The position numbers were made by a program, and so were the translations under genes. 64,000 nt of DNA from Lichenicoccus sp965213775 (GTDB lineage Bacteria > Pseudomonadota > Alphaproteobacteria > Acetobacterales > Acetobacteraceae). Position 1 is the stretch's first letter. Each line of letters opens with the position of its first letter. The stretch spans positions 1 to 64,000 of the forward strand of contig CBDCAC010000001.1 of assembly GCA_965213775.1 (NCBI GenBank), in the 5' to 3' direction. The notes beneath the pieces were generated by a model, which saw only the letters and a list, made by a program, of their open reading frames with translations, was not told the DNA's origin and ran no database searches. Below, piece by piece: positions 31,509-40,724 of this stretch.

Positions 31509-34284
31509 AGGTGATGGCGAAGGGCTCCCCCGGAAGCGCGTCGGCGAACTCGGGCGTGCAACTGTAGTTGCTGATCTGCTGGCCGGCGAAGCCGGGCCTC
31601 GGGTCGCTCTTGCTGAAGTTGCCGCAGCTGGCTGGCGAGGTCTGCCGGTAGAAATACTGGAAGTAGTTGTTGTTGAACAGGTTGAGCACGTTGAGGTCGA
31701 AGACGACCGTCTTCAGCGGCCCGATGTGGTTGACCGGCAGCTTGTAGTTCAGGTCGAGGTTGAAGATGGCGAAAGGCGGGATGCCGTTGTTGGGATCGGT
31801 CGTCGTGGCACCCGCGAGGACGTTGTAGTAATCGTACGTCCCGGGCTTCGACGAGGCCGGGATGCCGGGGATGATGCCGACATTCTCGAGACCGGTCAGG
31901 TCGTAGGTGGTTGCCTGCTTGCCGGTGTACTGGCCCTCGAAGCGAACGTTCAGCTCGTCGCCCCTGAGTGCCAGGCTGTGGTGATTGTAGTCCACGCCGA
32001 AGGTCGACAGCCAGTCCGGAACACCGCTGATCTCCGAGCCTCTCACGTTGATGCCGAACTGCTCCTCCTGGATGGTACCGAAGCCCAGCGACGTCTTCAG
32101 GTATTTCGCCAAGGTGTGCGAGACGTTGCCGAACAGCTGCCAGTTGCGATTGATCTGCCAGGTGGCCGCGGCCTCAACGCCCTTGAACTCGCGGGCTCCA
32201 TCTCCGGTGTAGAGAGACTCTCCTGCGTTCGGGCCGGTCTGGTAGGAGAAGAAACCGAAGTCGCGATCGACCTTCTGATAAAAGTAGTCCGCCGACAGCA
32301 CCAGGTTGGAGACGTTGTATTTCACGCCGCCCTCGTACATGTGCACGATCGAGGCACTCGGAATCGGGCCGGCGTTGTTCGGCGTGAAATCGGTGGCCGG
32401 CGCGAACAGGGCGGACTCGCCGTAGCTGGCATAGAGCGAGACGCCTCGTGCCGCTGGGAGCACCCGGTCGAGATCATAGGCGACGTTGAAGAACGGCAGC
32501 AGCTCGCGATCCCACTTGTGCTGCTTGTAGGAGCCGAAGAGGCACGAGTTGGAGCTGTTCTGGCAGTAGGGTGTCGCCAGCGTCTGCGCCGACGGGGTGC
32601 CACCGAAGACGTTGCCGCCGACATAGCTGGAATCTGTGCCTTCGAGGGTCAGGCCCGGCGTCAGGTGCAGCGTGTTCTGCAGGACGTCGATCTTGTCCTG
32701 GACGAACCCCTGGTAGATGGTCCGTTGCGTGCCACCGTCGACGGCATCACCGTTCAAGAGAATCTCCCGGTTGCCAGCAGTCTCCGGCGGTGTCGAAGTG
32801 CCGCCGAAGTAGTAGGCTTGGTTCGGCTCGGTTTCCTTGGCGACCAGGCCGCCGACCTTGATCGTGTTGGCGATGCCGAACACCTCCGGAGGCGTGATCG
32901 TGACACGCGGCTGAAAGCCGTAGCTGTCGTTATGAAGTGTGTTGACGTTGGCATTGTAACCGCACGGGCTGGTGAGGCCGAGCTTGGCCCAGGCCAAGGC
33001 CACGCTAGTCGGGCAAGCGCCGGTGCCGGGAGGATAGGCGGCCGTGCCGTTGTACGTGTAGGCAGGCGGCTGGTAGAATATGCTGCCCGGACCGTAGAGG
33101 CTCTGCACGCCGAAGCCTGCCACAGTCTGGTTGAACGGTGCGGCACCGTCGACGCTCACCGAGCCGGGAATGCCCGGTGTGGAGAAGATGCTCGGGTTGC
33201 CGTAGTTCGTGACCGTGGCGTCCGAATTCAGATAGAAGGTCGACAGGCCGGCGCTGACATAGTCGTTGATGTATGTGTCGTCCTTCAAGATGATGGTCAG
33301 GTAGTCGTTCTGCTGCCTGGCGAACTCCTGGTCGGGCGAGTAGTTGCTGAACCTTCCATTCTGCGCGAGATACGGCAACGGGATCGGCTCGGGCGTCACC
33401 AGGCCGTCCGCCGTATTGTACAGCACGCTGGCCTGGAACTTCGACAGGCCGCCGTCGTACGGCTTGTCGAAGGCGAACAGCATGTTGTTGTAACGCGCCG
33501 GCGTGTAGTCGATGAAGCCGTTGGTCTGCAGGTTCGAGTATTTCAGCAGGAACTTCGGCGCGTCGTCGCCGCTGCCGAGCAGGCCGTTCAGGCGGCCCGA
33601 GTTGAGCGTGAAGCCTTCGTTGTAGGTCCCGAACGAGCCGATCGAGCCGGTGAGATCGACATACTGCTTGTCGGTTGGCCGCAGAGTGGCGTAGGCGATG
33701 GTGCCCCCGATGGTGCCAAAGGTGTTCTTGTCGGGATAGGCGACACCCGGGTAGATCGAGACGCCGCTGATCTGGTCGAGGTTGAACCGGCCGCCGACGA
33801 TGTTCTGCAGCAGCGCGCCGGTGCCGCCGTTCAACAGGTCCTGCATCGGTATGTCGTCGAGCGTCTGCGCCGTCTCCAGTCCGCGCGTGCCGCGGATCGA
33901 CAGCACCGGCTCGTTGTTGCCGATGCCCTGCTGATACACGTAGACCGAGGGCGCCGCGCGCAGCAGCGTGGCGACGCTGCCCGTCACGCCGGTCTGCGCG
34001 ATCTGCGCCGCACCGAGCTCGGTCACGGCACTGGGCGAGTCCTTCTCCTTGAGCAGTCGGCGCTGCGCCCGGACGGTGATGCTCTCGCTGGTGCCGGATA
34101 CACCGGTGCCGGAGGCGGCGGCCGGTGGAGGCGTGGTGACGCCCACGGGGCCGTGACCGGAGGTGCTCCCCGAACTCAACGGTTTCGACGCGTCCTGCGC
34201 CCAGGCCACGCCTGCCGGCATTCCGACCAGAACCGCGGCGGCGCCCATGAGCAGCCTTCGACGGGCAAAACCTGACTTCTGCAA
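31486..34284 (-). CDS. TonB-dependent outer-membrane receptor
   Basis: About 932 residues from TTG 34284, which gives a good signal peptide (RRRLLMGAAAVLVGMPAGVAWA). ATG 34407 would add 41 residues ahead of it, and ATG 34248 would shorten it. A TonB-box-like SITVRAQ lies near residue 70, a plug domain follows (LSIRGTRGLETAQTLDDIP), then a long beta-barrel ending in TATAHF with a terminal Phe. The outer-membrane barrel probably imports an iron chelate, vitamin or oligosaccharide. Its GC content, around 62 percent in sampled rows, is visibly below neighbours, which hints at a separate origin. No transport partners are adjacent, although MbfA is next upstream. Confidence 0.9.
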   Translation of the reverse strand: MQKSGFARRRLLMGAAAVLVGMPAGVAWAQDASKPLSSGSTSGHGPVGVTTPPPAAASGTGVSGTSESITVRAQRRLLKEKDSPSAVTELGAAQIAQTGVTGSVATLLRAAPSVYVYQQGIGNNEPVLSIRGTRGLETAQTLDDIPMQDLLNGGTGALLQNIVGGRFNLDQISGVSIYPGVAYPDKNTFGTIGGTIAYATLRPTDKQYVDLTGSIGSFGTYNEGFTLNSGRLNGLLGSGDDAPKFLLKYSNLQTNGFIDYTPARYNNMLFAFDKPYDGGLSKFQASVLYNTADGLVTPEPIPLPYLAQNGRFSNYSPDQEFARQQNDYLTIILKDDTYINDYVSAGLSTFYLNSDATVTNYGNPSIFSTPGIPGSVSVDGAAPFNQTVAGFGVQSLYGPGSIFYQPPAYTYNGTAAYPPGTGACPTSVALAWAKLGLTSPCGYNANVNTLHNDSYGFQPRVTITPPEVFGIANTIKVGGLVAKETEPNQAYYFGGTSTPPETAGNREILLNGDAVDGGTQRTIYQGFVQDKIDVLQNTLHLTPGLTLEGTDSSYVGGNVFGGTPSAQTLATPYCQNSSNSCLFGSYKQHKWDRELLPFFNVAYDLDRVLPAARGVSLYASYGESALFAPATDFTPNNAGPIPSASIVHMYEGGVKYNVSNLVLSADYFYQKVDRDFGFFSYQTGPNAGESLYTGDGAREFKGVEAAATWQINRNWQLFGNVSHTLAKYLKTSLGFGTIQEEQFGINVRGSEISGVPDWLSTFGVDYNHHSLALRGDELNVRFEGQYTGKQATTYDLTGLENVGIIPGIPASSKPGTYDYYNVLAGATTTDPNNGIPPFAIFNLDLNYKLPVNHIGPLKTVVFDLNVLNLFNNNYFQYFYRQTSPASCGNFSKSDPRPGFAGQQISNYSCTPEFADALPGEPFAITFTATAHF

Positions 34285-34437
34285 CCTGCGCGCTCCCCAC
34301 GATCGTCCGGCCGAACCTGCCAAGGGGGTTACGAGCAAGCAATATGCCTCCGCGGGCAGATCGCCGGTGCCGCCGTCTCTTGTCCACAGACTGTGTCCGT
34401 TTTGCACCAGATGATGTTGCGCGGTAACACGACGCCG

Positions 34438-35394
34438 CTAGACGTTGCCGATCAGCACCCCGGCAGCCAGCACCAGGGCGCCCCCGAGTCCCACCTTCGC
34501 CGCCGCCGACAGCATCGGCGTTTCCATGAAGCGGAACTGGATCCAGGCGATGATCGCGAGCTCGATCACCACCACCACGCCGGCAGCCCCGGTCGCGGTC
34601 CAGAAGCTCGGGATCAGGTAGGGCAGCGTATGGCCGATGCCGCCGGCGACGGTCATCAGGCCGCAGACCAGGCCGCGCAGCAGCGGCGCGCCGCGTCCCG
34701 AGAGCTTGCCGTCATCGGCGAGCGCCTCGGCGAAGCCCATGCTGATGCCGGCGCCGACGCTGGCCGCGAGCCCGACCAGGAAGGCGTTGTGCGGCTGGTG
34801 GGTGGCGAACGCGGCGGCGAACACCGGGGCCAGCGTCGAGACCGAGCCGTCCATCAGCCCGACCAGCCCGGGCTGTATCACCTGCAGCACGAACCGCTTG
34901 CGCCCGGCGAGATCCTCGCGCGCGCGCACGTCGCCGGGCAGACGCTTGTCCTCGATCAGGCCCGCCGTCTGCAGGTGTCCGGCCTCGGCTTCCGCCAGGT
35001 CGCCGAGCAGCCGCCGGATCGCCGGGTCGTTGGCGCGGGCGGCCGCCTGCAGATAGAAGCGGCTCGCATCCGCCTCCATCTGGCGCGCCTGGCGACGCAC
35101 CGCGTCGATCCCCCGCGGCACCACGCGCCACACCGGCGGCGGCATCGGCGCGCCGCGTATGTCGCCTCGCCGCACCTGCGGGATGTGATCGCCGAAGCGC
35201 TGCACGAACAGGTCGATCAGGGCGCGGCGATGGCCGCCCTCCTCGGCCGCCATGTCGACGAACATCTTGGCGCTGTCGGGATAGCTGTCGCGCAAGTTCT
35301 CGGCGAAATCCGAATAGGTGCGCCCGTCCTCCTCCTCGTTGGAGATCGCCAGGGCAAGGATATCGCGCTCGCTCAGGTCTCTGAAGTTCCGCAT
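34438..35394 (-). CDS. mbfA: Membrane-bound ferritin MbfA (rubrerythrin-VIT1 fusion)
   Basis: A 318-residue protein. The N-terminal ferritin-like/rubrerythrin domain (about 1-165) has iron ligands in ISNEEEDGRTYSDF, AAEEGGHRRAL, MEADASRFYLQAA and EAEAGHLQTA. The C-terminal half is a VIT1/CCC1-type membrane domain with about five helices, including LVGLMDGSVSTLAPVFAAAF and AGISMGFAEAL. Known MbfA proteins export iron and protect against iron and peroxide stress. The gene is divergent from the M1 peptidase gene, and a GATAAT-AGTG-ATTATC palindrome lies in the shared gap, so iron-responsive control is plausible. Confidence 0.92.
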   Translation of the reverse strand: MRNFRDLSERDILALAISNEEEDGRTYSDFAENLRDSYPDSAKMFVDMAAEEGGHRRALIDLFVQRFGDHIPQVRRGDIRGAPMPPPVWRVVPRGIDAVRRQARQMEADASRFYLQAAARANDPAIRRLLGDLAEAEAGHLQTAGLIEDKRLPGDVRAREDLAGRKRFVLQVIQPGLVGLMDGSVSTLAPVFAAAFATHQPHNAFLVGLAASVGAGISMGFAEALADDGKLSGRGAPLLRGLVCGLMTVAGGIGHTLPYLIPSFWTATGAAGVVVVIELAIIAWIQFRFMETPMLSAAAKVGLGGALVLAAGVLIGNV

Positions 35395-35442
35395 CCCGCC
35401 TCATTAACTGGGCAGCGGACGGACGCCAAACCGAATCCGGCA

Positions 35443-35458
35443 GATAATAGTGATTATC
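35443..35458. promoter_or_regulatory. Candidate Fur-type operator GATAATAGTGATTATC
   Basis: A perfect 6-4-6 inverted repeat lies about 49 bases upstream of the mbfA start and 65 bases upstream of the peptidase start. The half-site GATAAT equals that of the classical Fur box. In alphaproteobacteria iron control often uses Irr or RirA instead, so the regulator is uncertain. The AT-rich sequence could also be part of a promoter. Confidence 0.5.
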
Positions 35459-35522
35459 AACTGCAGCTTTATTGTCGAGTGCTGCCCGTCACGTGAGATC
35501 GGCCTTGCCGTGCCCGTCGAAG

Positions 35523-37475
35523 ATGTGGACCATCCGGCGCATGACGATACGCGCCGCACCGATCGCCCTGCTGCTGCTCGCGACCCTCGTGCCGCAGGGG
35601 CGCGCGGCGGAGACGCCGGACGCGGCCACGATCTTCGCCCCGTTCGTGCAGGAATATCCCGCCGGCGCCACGCGCTCGGCCGGCGGCGCGCCGGGTGCCG
35701 CCTACTGGCAGAACCGCGCGGACTACCGGATCACCGCCGCCATCGACACCCGGAGCCATACCCTGTCGGGCGAGGAGGTGATCAGCTACGACAACCACAG
35801 TCCCGACGCGCTCGACCAGCTCTGGGTGCAGCTCGACCAGAACATCTACCGCGACGGTGCGCGCGCCTCGTTCCTGTCGCGCTATTTCGGCCGCCAGCAT
35901 ACCGAGGGCGACGTGATCGAGCAGGTCGGCATCGAGCGTGCCGGCCGCGTCGTCGCGACGGCCTTCGAGGTCTCCGACACGCGCATGCGGATCATCCTGC
36001 CGCAGCCGCTGGCGCCGCAGGCCGGCCTGAGGCTGCACATACGCTGGCACTACGTCGTCCCCGGTCCGTGGGGCGGCCGCACCGCGGTGACGCCGACGCG
36101 CAACGGCGACATCTACGAGATCGCGCAATGGTTCCCGCGCATGGCGGTGTACGACGACCTGCGCGGCTGGGACACCGAGCCGTACCTGGGGTCGGAATTC
36201 TACCTCGAGTACGGCGACATCGACTACACCGTGACGGTGCCTGCCAACTTCATCGTCGCCGGCTCCGGCGCGCTGCGCAATCCGGACGAGGTGCTGAGTG
36301 CGGCGCAGCGCGACAGGCTGGCGCGCGCGGTGGCCAGCGACGCCACGATGCTGATCCGCACGCCGCAGGAGGTGGCCGCGGACCACGGTGCCGCGACCGG
36401 GACGCGGAGCTGGCATTTCCGCATGCGCGACACCCGCGACGTGGCCTTCGTCGCCTCCGCCGCCCTGGTCTGGGACGCGGCGCGGATCCGGCTGCCGCCG
36501 GTCGACGGCCTGCCGCGGCTGGCGATGTCGGTCTATCCGGTCGAGGCGATGCAGGACGGCCGGTGGGCGCGCTCGACCGAGTACGTCAAGAACGCCATCG
36601 AGTATTTCTCCGCCAAGTGGTTCCCCTATCCCTGGCCGGACGCGATCAACCTCGCCGGCCACGGCGCCAACATGGAGTATCCGGGCATCGTCTTCGACGG
36701 CATCCAGGATGCCGGATCCAGGCTGTTCTGGATCACCACGCACGAGATCGGTCATGGCTGGTTCCCGATGCTGGTCGGCTCGAACGAGCGGCGCGCGGCG
36801 TTCATGGACGAGGGCTTCAACACCTTCATCGACACCTACGCCTCCGACGACTTCAACCACGGCGAGTTCGCGCCCAAGCGCGACTCCGAGTATGCGCCGG
36901 GAGGCGGCAATCCGGTGGACGAGATCGTGCCGCTGCTGCGCGATCCGGCGGCGCCGGTGATCACCGAGGAGGCCGACGTGATGGGATCGCCGATGGTCCA
37001 CACCGTCAGCTACTTCAAGGCGGCACTCGGCCTGCGGCTGCTGCGCGAGCAGATCCTGGGGCCGGCGCGCTTCGATGACGCGTTCCGCCGCTACATCGCG
37101 CTGTGGGCCTACAAGCACCCGTCGCCTTCGGACTTCTTCCGGCTGATGGACAGCGAGGGCGGCGAGGACCTCTCGTGGTTCTGGCGCGGCTGGTTCGCGC
37201 ATAACTGGCCGCTCGATCTCGGCGTGAAATCGATCGACGCGGATGGCAGCGTCACCCTGACCTGCACCGGCGGCCTGGTGATGCCCGCGACGCTGCGGAT
37301 CGACTACGCCGACGGCAGCACGCGCCGGATCCGCGTGCCGGTGGAGACCTGGATGCACGGCACCCAGGCCCGCATCGCCGCCGCCCGCACCTCCGCGATC
37401 AGCCGCGCCACCATCGACCCCGACCACGCGCTGCCGGACATCGACCGCAGCAACAACAGCCTGGCCGCGCCCTAG
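35523..37475 (+). CDS. M1 family metallopeptidase (aminopeptidase N-like), exported
   Basis: About 650 residues. The N-terminus MWTIRRMTIRAAPIALLLLA is a signal peptide ending near GRAAE; ATG 35523 is chosen and ATG 35541 is also possible. The beta-rich N-terminal domain is followed by the catalytic zinc motif HEIGHGWFP with the third ligand in MDEGFN (HExxH-18-E type). A GANMEYPGIV segment corresponds to the exopeptidase GAMEN motif. It probably trims N-terminal residues from peptides in the periplasm. The gene ends at a dispersed repeat before the convergent MFS gene. Confidence 0.88.
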   Translation: MWTIRRMTIRAAPIALLLLATLVPQGRAAETPDAATIFAPFVQEYPAGATRSAGGAPGAAYWQNRADYRITAAIDTRSHTLSGEEVISYDNHSPDALDQLWVQLDQNIYRDGARASFLSRYFGRQHTEGDVIEQVGIERAGRVVATAFEVSDTRMRIILPQPLAPQAGLRLHIRWHYVVPGPWGGRTAVTPTRNGDIYEIAQWFPRMAVYDDLRGWDTEPYLGSEFYLEYGDIDYTVTVPANFIVAGSGALRNPDEVLSAAQRDRLARAVASDATMLIRTPQEVAADHGAATGTRSWHFRMRDTRDVAFVASAALVWDAARIRLPPVDGLPRLAMSVYPVEAMQDGRWARSTEYVKNAIEYFSAKWFPYPWPDAINLAGHGANMEYPGIVFDGIQDAGSRLFWITTHEIGHGWFPMLVGSNERRAAFMDEGFNTFIDTYASDDFNHGEFAPKRDSEYAPGGGNPVDEIVPLLRDPAAPVITEEADVMGSPMVHTVSYFKAALGLRLLREQILGPARFDDAFRRYIALWAYKHPSPSDFFRLMDSEGGEDLSWFWRGWFAHNWPLDLGVKSIDADGSVTLTCTGGLVMPATLRIDYADGSTRRIRVPVETWMHGTQARIAAARTSAISRATIDPDHALPDIDRSNNSLAAP

Positions 37476-37495
37476 AGCGCCAAGCCATCAATTGA

Positions 37496-37570
37496 AATGG
37501 GGTTTGGGGCCCTCGGCCCCAACGGGTCAAGGGCAGAGCCCTTGCCTTGGTCTTTTCAGCAGCCCGCTGG
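37496..37570. repeat. Dispersed REP-type repeat, copy D (single unit, opposite orientation)
   Basis: The reverse complement reads GCGGGCTGCTGAAAAGACC, AAGGCAAGGGCTCTGCCC and GGGGCCGAGGGCCCC, matching copy C including its flank. It separates the convergent M1 peptidase and MFS transporter genes. Confidence 0.8.
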
Positions 37571-37576
37571 CCCGCG

Positions 37577-38776
37577 TCAGGCCAGCTTGCGCATCAGCAG
37601 CAGCGCGATCAGCGCCGATCCCGCCGCCAGCGCGAACGGGGCGCCCGGAAACGTCACCGGCAGGAAGTGCTGGGTGAACAGGTAGAACAGCGCCGCCGTG
37701 AGCAGCGGTGCGACGATCGCGGTCAGGCCCTCGACGGCGGAGAGCAGTCCCTGCATCTCGCCCTGGTTGTCGGCTTCGCCGCGGCTCGAGACCATCGCGC
37801 GCACCGAGGGCGTGGCCAGGCCGCCGAGCGCGATCAGCATCACCGCCGGCACCATCGCCCAGCCGGCCAGCGCGGTCGCCAGCGTGGCGTAGCCGAAGGC
37901 GCCCGCGACGTAGCCGATGATGGCGGTGCGCCGCTCGCCGAGGCGCCCGGTGACGTGTCGCAGCAGCACGCCCTCGACGACCGCCTGCGAGACGCCGACG
38001 CCGGCCAGCATCATCCCGTTCAGCCGCGGACCCCAGCCGAAGCGGTAGCCGGTATAGAGCACGAGGCTGCTCTGCACCGCGCCGAAGCCGATCCAGCTGC
38101 ACGACCAGGCGACCGCGAGCCGGCTCAGCGCGCGGTCGCGCGAGATGCCCGACAGCAGGCTGAACGGGTTCGCCCGGCTCCAGTCGAGCGGACGCCGGTG
38201 CTCGGCCGCCAGGCTCTCCGGCAGCACCAGCAGGCCGAACAGCACGTTGGCGAGTGCGAGGCCGGCCGCGACCAGGAACGGCAGCCGCAGCCACAGGCTG
38301 CCCAGGAAGCCGCCGAGTGCCGGACCGACCACGAAGCCGGCGCCGAAGGTCGCGCCGATCAGCCCGAACAGGCGCGGCCGGTCCGCCTCGGCGGCGACGT
38401 CGGCGATGTAGGCGGTGGCGGCGGCGACGTTGGCGGACGTGGCACCCGCCACCAGCCGGCCGATGAACAGCAGCCAGAGGTTCGGCGCCAGCGCCAGCAG
38501 GATGTAGTCGCAGCCGAGGCCCAGCACCGAGAGCAGGATCACCGGGCGGCGGCCGAAGCGGTCGCTCAGCTCGCCGAGCAGCGGTGCCGCCAGGAACTGC
38601 ACCCCGGCATAGGCCGCGATCATCGCGCCGACCCAGGGCGCCGCCTGCCCCGGCGACAGATGGGTGAGGTGCTGCACCAGGCCGGGCACGATCGGCGCGA
38701 TGATGCCCACGCCCAGCGCGTCCAGTCCGAGCGTCACCAGGATGAAGACGACGGAGGCGTTGTGCGGGCTGGCCAT
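37577..38776 (-). CDS. MFS transporter, TCR/Tet (DHA1) type
   Basis: A 399-residue, 12-helix major facilitator. The loop 2-3 motif GELSDRFGRRPVILLS (about residues 62-77), the preceding LGLDALGVGIIAPIVPGL and the motif-C-like GPALGGFLGS in helix 5 are typical of drug:proton antiporters related to TetA. ATG 38776 is selected because the transmembrane region begins right after it. Resistance to tetracycline cannot be claimed from sequence; many such proteins export unknown metabolites. It is divergent from the second MFS gene at 38866. Confidence 0.87.
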   Translation of the reverse strand: MASPHNASVVFILVTLGLDALGVGIIAPIVPGLVQHLTHLSPGQAAPWVGAMIAAYAGVQFLAAPLLGELSDRFGRRPVILLSVLGLGCDYILLALAPNLWLLFIGRLVAGATSANVAAATAYIADVAAEADRPRLFGLIGATFGAGFVVGPALGGFLGSLWLRLPFLVAAGLALANVLFGLLVLPESLAAEHRRPLDWSRANPFSLLSGISRDRALSRLAVAWSCSWIGFGAVQSSLVLYTGYRFGWGPRLNGMMLAGVGVSQAVVEGVLLRHVTGRLGERRTAIIGYVAGAFGYATLATALAGWAMVPAVMLIALGGLATPSVRAMVSSRGEADNQGEMQGLLSAVEGLTAIVAPLLTAALFYLFTQHFLPVTFPGAPFALAAGSALIALLLMRKLA

Positions 38777-38865
38777 GCCGCGGCAAGGCACGCGCCCGCG
38801 CACAGTTTCCTCGGCGCGGGCGCAAATCCGCGGCAACGCAGGCTGCCCGCCGCCGTTCGTTGCGC

Positions 38866-40047
38866 GTGCCCGACAGGTCCCCCCTGCCCCGTTTCCTGAT
38901 GCTGTACGCGACGCTGTTCGCGGCCTTCGGGGTCGCCTCGCCGTTCCTGCCGGCGCTGCTGCTGCAGCATGGCCTGCGTCCGGAGGCGATCGGCATCGTG
39001 CTCGCCGCCGGCACCGCGATCCGGCTGCTGTCGGGCCCGTTCGGCGGCCGGCTGGCCGACCGCTCCGGGCGGGCGCCGATCGTGCTCAGCGGCTTCACCG
39101 CGGCCGCCGCCCTGGTGGCGACCGGCTACGCGCCGGCGCGCGGCCTGCTGCCGCTGCTGCTGGTCAGCGTCGCCCACGCCGCGGTGCTGGCGCCGCTGAC
39201 CCCGCTCGCCGACGCGCTGACGCTGGGCTCGTCGCGCGCCAGGCCGGGCTTCGAGTATGGCTGGGTGCGCGCGGCCGGGTCGGCGGCCTTCATCGCCGGC
39301 ACCCTGCTGTCGGGCCGCTGCGTCGGCTGGCTGGGCCTCGGCGTCATCGTCTGGCTGAATGCCGGCCTGCTGGCGGCCGCGGCCTGCCTCGGCTGGCTGC
39401 TGCCCAACCGGATGGCCGGCCTCGAGCCCGACGCCGCGTCGCGGCGGGGCTCGATTCGCGACCTGCTGGCGCTGCCGGGGTTCGTGCGGTTGATGATCGT
39501 CGCCGCCCTGATCGGCGGCAGCCACGCGCTGCACGACAGCTTCGAGGTGATACGCTGGCGCGCGGCGGGGCTCACCGCGGGCCAGTGCAGCGTGCTGTGG
39601 GCGCTGTCGGTCGCCTCCGAGCTCGCCGTGTTCCTGCTGTTCGGACGCTCGCTGCTGCGGCACCTGGGTCCGTCGCGGGCGATGATGCTGGCGGCGGTCG
39701 CCGGGATCGTGCGCTGGGGCACCGCGGCGCAGACCGCCCTGTTCCCGGTGATGGCGCTGGTGGAGCCGCTGCACGGGCTGAGCTTCGCGCTGCTGCACCT
39801 GGCCTGCCTCGACGTGATCGGCCGCATCGTGCCGGCGAACCTCGCGGCGACGGCGCAGGCCTGCTACGCGACCGTGGCCGTGGGTGCCGCGTCGGCGGCG
39901 ATCACGCTGGCCTCGGGTCCGCTCTACGCCCACCTCGGCGCCGGCGCATTCTGGGGCATGGCGGCGTTGTGCCTGCTGGCGCTGGCGCTGGCGCGCGGCA
40001 TCCGCTCGCCGGGGCGCGCGGACCGGCCGGTCGCCGCCGCGGGTTGA
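38866..40047 (+). CDS. MFS transporter, 3-phenylpropionate/nucleoside permease-like (MFS_1-like)
   Basis: A 393-residue protein with about twelve hydrophobic segments. It starts RFLMLYATLFAAFGVASPFL, has GGRLADRSGRAPIVLSG as the loop 2-3 motif and FEYGWVRAAGSAAFIAGTLL near residue 125. The YGxxRxxGSxxF pattern is characteristic of the PPP/HCAT-type family. GTG 38866 is preferred to TTG 38860; neither has a clear ribosome binding site. The substrate is unknown. It shares an 89-base divergent gap with the TetA-like gene. Confidence 0.82.
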   Translation: MPDRSPLPRFLMLYATLFAAFGVASPFLPALLLQHGLRPEAIGIVLAAGTAIRLLSGPFGGRLADRSGRAPIVLSGFTAAAALVATGYAPARGLLPLLLVSVAHAAVLAPLTPLADALTLGSSRARPGFEYGWVRAAGSAAFIAGTLLSGRCVGWLGLGVIVWLNAGLLAAAACLGWLLPNRMAGLEPDAASRRGSIRDLLALPGFVRLMIVAALIGGSHALHDSFEVIRWRAAGLTAGQCSVLWALSVASELAVFLLFGRSLLRHLGPSRAMMLAAVAGIVRWGTAAQTALFPVMALVEPLHGLSFALLHLACLDVIGRIVPANLAATAQACYATVAVGAASAAITLASGPLYAHLGAGAFWGMAALCLLALALARGIRSPGRADRPVAAAG

Positions 40048-40153
40048 ACGCAGCACCCGACGCCATCAAGCCCGGCGCCCTTTGCCCGGCCTCGCGCACG
40101 CGCTATCCCCTTGCCGCGGTATCGCGCGCGCGCGGCCGGTCAGGAGGTTCGGG

Positions 40154-40636
40154 ATGATACACGCGCCATGGCGGCTCTCGCTGGTCGCCGGCTCGCTGCT
40201 GCTCGGGGCCTCCGCCCTCACCACCGCCGACGCCGCCGACAGCACCCGGATCGGCGCGGTGAGCACGACGTTCCGCCTGCTCGGGCGCAACGACCAGATC
40301 GTGGTCGACCGCTACGACGACCCGCGGGTCGACGGCGTGAGCTGCTACATGTCGCACGCCGAGACCGGCGGGGTGAAGGGCACGCTCGGCCTGGCCACCG
40401 ACCCGAGCCGGTTCTCGATCGCCTGCCGCGCCACCGGCAAGCTGGTGCCGCACGGCGAGCTGCCGGCCAGCGAGACGGTGTTCGACGAGAGCACCAGCTT
40501 CTTCTTCAAGGTGCTGCGGGTGACCCGCCTGTACGACGCGCAGAAGCGGGTGCTGGTCTACCTGGTCTGGTCGACCAAGAGCATGACCACCGGGGGCAGC
40601 CCCTACAACAGCGTCACGGCGGTGCCTCTGGACTGA
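40154..40636 (+). CDS. creA: CreA family protein
   Basis: 160 residues with an N-terminal signal peptide (SLVAGSLLLGASALTTADA). The CreA domain includes IGAVSTTFRLLGRNDQIVVD, DDPRVDGVSCYMSHAETGGV and FKVLRVTRLYDAQKRVLVYL. The start at 40154 has AGGAGG at a good distance. The function of the family is not established; it is a conserved exported proteobacterial protein. It ends at a dispersed repeat and is convergent with tamB. Confidence 0.92.
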   Translation: MIHAPWRLSLVAGSLLLGASALTTADAADSTRIGAVSTTFRLLGRNDQIVVDRYDDPRVDGVSCYMSHAETGGVKGTLGLATDPSRFSIACRATGKLVPHGELPASETVFDESTSFFFKVLRVTRLYDAQKRVLVYLVWSTKSMTTGGSPYNSVTAVPLD

Positions 40637-40654
40637 GCGCTTTAACAGGGAGAT

Positions 40655-40706
40655 CAAGGGCTCTGCCCTTGACCCGCTGGGGCCGGGGGCCCCAGGCCCC
40701 GATCCA
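40655..40706. repeat. Dispersed REP-type repeat, copy E (diverged single unit)
   Basis: Contains AAGGGCTCTGCCCTT, GACCCGCTGGGGCC and GGGGGCCCC; the last part is more diverged than in other copies. It lies between the convergent creA and tamB genes. Confidence 0.75.
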
Positions 40707-40724
40707 AGGGGATAGCCTCGGAGC

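Noticed and set aside
37577..38776. Tetracycline resistance determinant
   Set aside because: The protein has the general DHA1 motifs only; family membership does not establish drug specificity.
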